From: JANLQX01 sp031418775
GTDB taxonomy: Bacteria; Actinomycetota; Acidimicrobiia; Acidimicrobiales; JANYDT01
Direction of reading: 5' to 3'
NCBI GenBank assembly: GCA_031418775.1
Contig: JANOJN010000119.1
Coordinates: forward strand, 1-6,772
DNA length: 6,772 nt
Shown: one piece after another, positions 5,081-6,772 of the stretch
Position numbering within the stretch: position 1 is the first letter of the stretch
Layout of the letters: every line of letters begins with the position of its first letter
Program-made: the position numbers and the translations under genes
Notes under the pieces: generated by a model
Databases searched by the model: none
What the model was told of the DNA's origin: nothing
What the model saw: only the letters and a program-made list of their open reading frames with translations

Positions 5081-6697
5081 TTACCAGTCGGTGGGCTTGT
5101 AGTCCTTCAGGAACTGACCCCACACGTGGACCCCGGTGTTGACGCCGTTCATGATGGGGTCGACGATGCGAGCGGCGCCATCGACGATGTCGAGGGGCGG
5201 CTGGAAACCGTGTTCGGCGGTCTTGCGTTCGGCGATGTGCGCCGGGTCCTCGTCGCTCACCCAGCCGGTGTCGACGCTGTTCATATGAATGCCCGACTGC
5301 TGGTAGTCGGCGGCTGACGTGCGGGTCATCATGTTGAGGGCCGCCTTCGCCATGTTGGTGTGCGGATGGCGCGTCGTCTTGAACCGCCGATAGAACTGGC
5401 CCTCCATCGCCGACACGTTCACGATGTGCTTGTCCCGATTCGGGGTTCGGAGCATCAGCGGCTTGAGTCGGGCGTTGAGAACGAACGGTGCGACCGCATT
5501 CACCAGTTGTGTCTCGAGGAGTTCAACAGAAGACACCTCGTCGAGGAGGAGCCGCCACGAGTTGCGCTCGCGGAGATCAACCTGCTGGAGGTCGGCGTCG
5601 AGCCGACCCTCCGGGAACAACTGCTCTGCGTACGTACCATCTCCGGGGAGCAGTTCGGCCTGGCTCAACTCGGCGGCACGGGTGAGACCGATGATCGAAC
5701 CGGCCGCGCCGGCGGTCACCACCGGAAGCATGTCCTCCCGACGGACCCCTTCGTAGGCACCGACCAGCGCCCGCACGTGCGCAGGCATCCGGGCCGCCGA
5801 CGCAGTCTCCAGGTCGAGCATGTGGCGATAGAACTCCGGCGGGCGACGGACCGTCTGGCAGGCGTTGCTGATGATGAAGTCGAGCCGCGTCGTGGTGGCG
5901 AGGAGATGCGAGCAGAACGCCTCCACGCTCGGGGTGTGGCGAAGATCGAGGCCGTAGACCTCGAGACGGTGGCTCCAGTCGCTGAAGTCCGCCTCCTGGG
6001 CATAGCGAGCCGCGCAGTCGCGGGCGAACCGCGTGGTCACGATCAGGTGCGCCCCCGCTCGGAGGAGCTTGATGCCGGCCTGGTATCCGATCTTCACGCG
6101 TCCGCCGGTCAGCAGCGCAACCCGCCCGGAGAGGTCGGCCGTCTCCGAACGCTTCTGGAAGTTGAACTCGCCGCAACCGACGCACAGTTGGTCGTAGAAC
6201 GGGTGAACGTCCGAGAATTTTCGTTTGCACACATAACAATGCACGCGGTCACCCAACGAACGCCCGGCTCCGTCGGGGCGATCCCCGGCATCCGACTCGT
6301 CCGCCATGTCTTCGGGCACGGCGTCGGCACCGACCAGTTCAGGCGCGAACACGTTCGGGGTGGTGAACACCGGCTTGTCCCGGAGCACACGGATGCCGGT
6401 ACCGGCCAGGACCTCCTGGTCGCGCGCCGCCTTCGCCTCGCGCTCCGACTTCATTCTCGCCTTCGAGCGCCGGCGTCTCTCCGACACATCGGGGCTGAAC
6501 ACCGAACCGGCGGCGTTGACAAGGCGATGTCGCTGCACATCGGTGAGGCTGTTCAATGAGACTCGCCCGGCCGCAATGTCCTCGAGGAAGGCCGTGGCCT
6601 CGACCAGTCTGGTCAGGAGTGGATCGCCTGCCGGTGACGAAGCAGACGCAACCTCGACGGGACCCGGCCGCGACGACGGTTCGCTGCCTGCCACCAC
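5081..6697 (-). CDS. SDR-fold oxidoreductase-like protein with N-terminal Cys4 zinc-finger module
   Basis: 538 aa from GTG 6697 (a second in-frame GTG at 6694 is an equal candidate). An N-terminal helical part (25-65) is followed by a very basic helix (73-92, ERRRR then K/R/E-rich). A zinc-binding-like module comes next: C154-x2-C157-x14-C172-x2-C175. The Rossmann core begins LSGRVALLTGGRVKIGYQAG (189-208), with VTTR (220-223) pointing to NADP rather than NAD; D251-L252 fits the adenine-binding Asp, and SNACQ (277-281) stands for NNAG. N400, S429 (VNVSA), K451 (NMAKAAL) and VDTGWV (475-480, PG-loop place) follow. Oddities: Lys at 202 where the second glycine of TGxxxGxG belongs, Thr at 447 where the catalytic Tyr of YxxxK belongs, and about 95 extra residues between 281 and 400. 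Fold is sure; reaction and substrate are unknown, and non-classical catalysis or a binding role is possible. Confidence 0.88.
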   Translation of the reverse strand: MVAGSEPSSRPGPVEVASASSPAGDPLLTRLVEATAFLEDIAAGRVSLNSLTDVQRHRLVNAAGSVFSPDVSERRRRSKARMKSEREAKAARDQEVLAGTGIRVLRDKPVFTTPNVFAPELVGADAVPEDMADESDAGDRPDGAGRSLGDRVHCYVCKRKFSDVHPFYDQLCVGCGEFNFQKRSETADLSGRVALLTGGRVKIGYQAGIKLLRAGAHLIVTTRFARDCAARYAQEADFSDWSHRLEVYGLDLRHTPSVEAFCSHLLATTTRLDFIISNACQTVRRPPEFYRHMLDLETASAARMPAHVRALVGAYEGVRREDMLPVVTAGAAGSIIGLTRAAELSQAELLPGDGTYAEQLFPEGRLDADLQQVDLRERNSWRLLLDEVSSVELLETQLVNAVAPFVLNARLKPLMLRTPNRDKHIVNVSAMEGQFYRRFKTTRHPHTNMAKAALNMMTRTSAADYQQSGIHMNSVDTGWVSDEDPAHIAERKTAEHGFQPPLDIVDGAARIVDPIMNGVNTGVHVWGQFLKDYKPTDW

Positions 6698-6700
6698 CCC

Positions 6701-6706
6701 AGGCTA
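6701..6706 (-). promoter_or_regulatory. Possible -10 element of the SDR gene
   Basis: On the minus strand TAGCCT reads from 6706 to 6701, followed by GGG and the GTG-GTG start pair. A start site 7 nt on falls exactly on the second GTG (6694), and no Shine-Dalgarno is visible, so a leaderless message beginning there is plausible and would favour 6694 over 6697. No good -35 is seen. Confidence 0.35.
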
Positions 6707-6772
6707 CGTGAGTTCGTCGACAGGGGATCCAAGAGAGCAGGCGATCCCAAAAGGCGGTCAGGTCCGACGGAG

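Noticed and set aside
5378..5392. YRRFK (residues 436-440 of the SDR protein) as the YxxxK catalytic motif
   Set aside because: It lies only 7 residues after S429 and before the helix that carries NMAKAAL; K451 aligns better with the classical lysine, so this is probably chance, though a structural model should check it.
5360..6559. A 399-codon plus-strand open frame
   Set aside because: It is antisense to the SDR gene, whose Rossmann motifs and Cys4 module are unmistakable. The plus-strand product is Arg/Gly/Glu-rich shadow sequence with no motif.
1..6772. CRISPR array, tRNA/rRNA genes, insertion-sequence ends or transposase
   Set aside because: No spaced direct repeats, no tRNA-like arm set and no transposase motif was seen on either strand.

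Overview
The window reads as chromosomal DNA of a high-GC actinomycete. Third codon positions are almost always G or C, SD and GTG starts are mixed with apparently leaderless starts, and it carries a DUF222/HNH endonuclease of the type repeated through actinobacterial genomes (13E12 family of mycobacteria). Whether it is a mycobacterial relative or a deeper lineage such as Acidimicrobiia cannot be decided from the sequence alone.

Layout, left to right. (1) The 3' part of a LuxR/LAL-type regulator (helical-repeat region plus C-terminal HTH), cut by the left edge. (2) A 183-aa protein, tentatively YceI-like, with a good Shine-Dalgarno and a strong hairpin 2 bp after its stop. (3) About 575 bp with no convincing long gene, holding two possible tiny overlapping ORFs and several palindromes. 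(4) A DUF222 + HNH endonuclease gene that looks leaderless; its -10 box sits inside a 14-bp palindrome that is a symmetrical variant of the actinobacterial LexA/SOS box. (5) A 237-bp gap, then a subfamily-I haloalkane dehalogenase-like hydrolase with all active-site residues, again apparently leaderless. (6) Convergent to it on the minus strand, a 538-aa SDR-fold protein with an N-terminal Cys4 zinc-finger-like module, an altered glycine motif, a roughly 95-residue insertion and no tyrosine at the usual catalytic place.

The genes do not form one operon. The regulator and the YceI-like gene may be a unit. The endonuclease looks like an independently controlled, possibly DNA-damage-inducible unit. 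The dehalogenase-like gene and the SDR face each other with 108 bp between them; a dehalogenation-then-oxidation link is possible but nothing in the sequence proves it. The points most worth following are the SOS-like operator on the HNH gene and the unusual SDR architecture.
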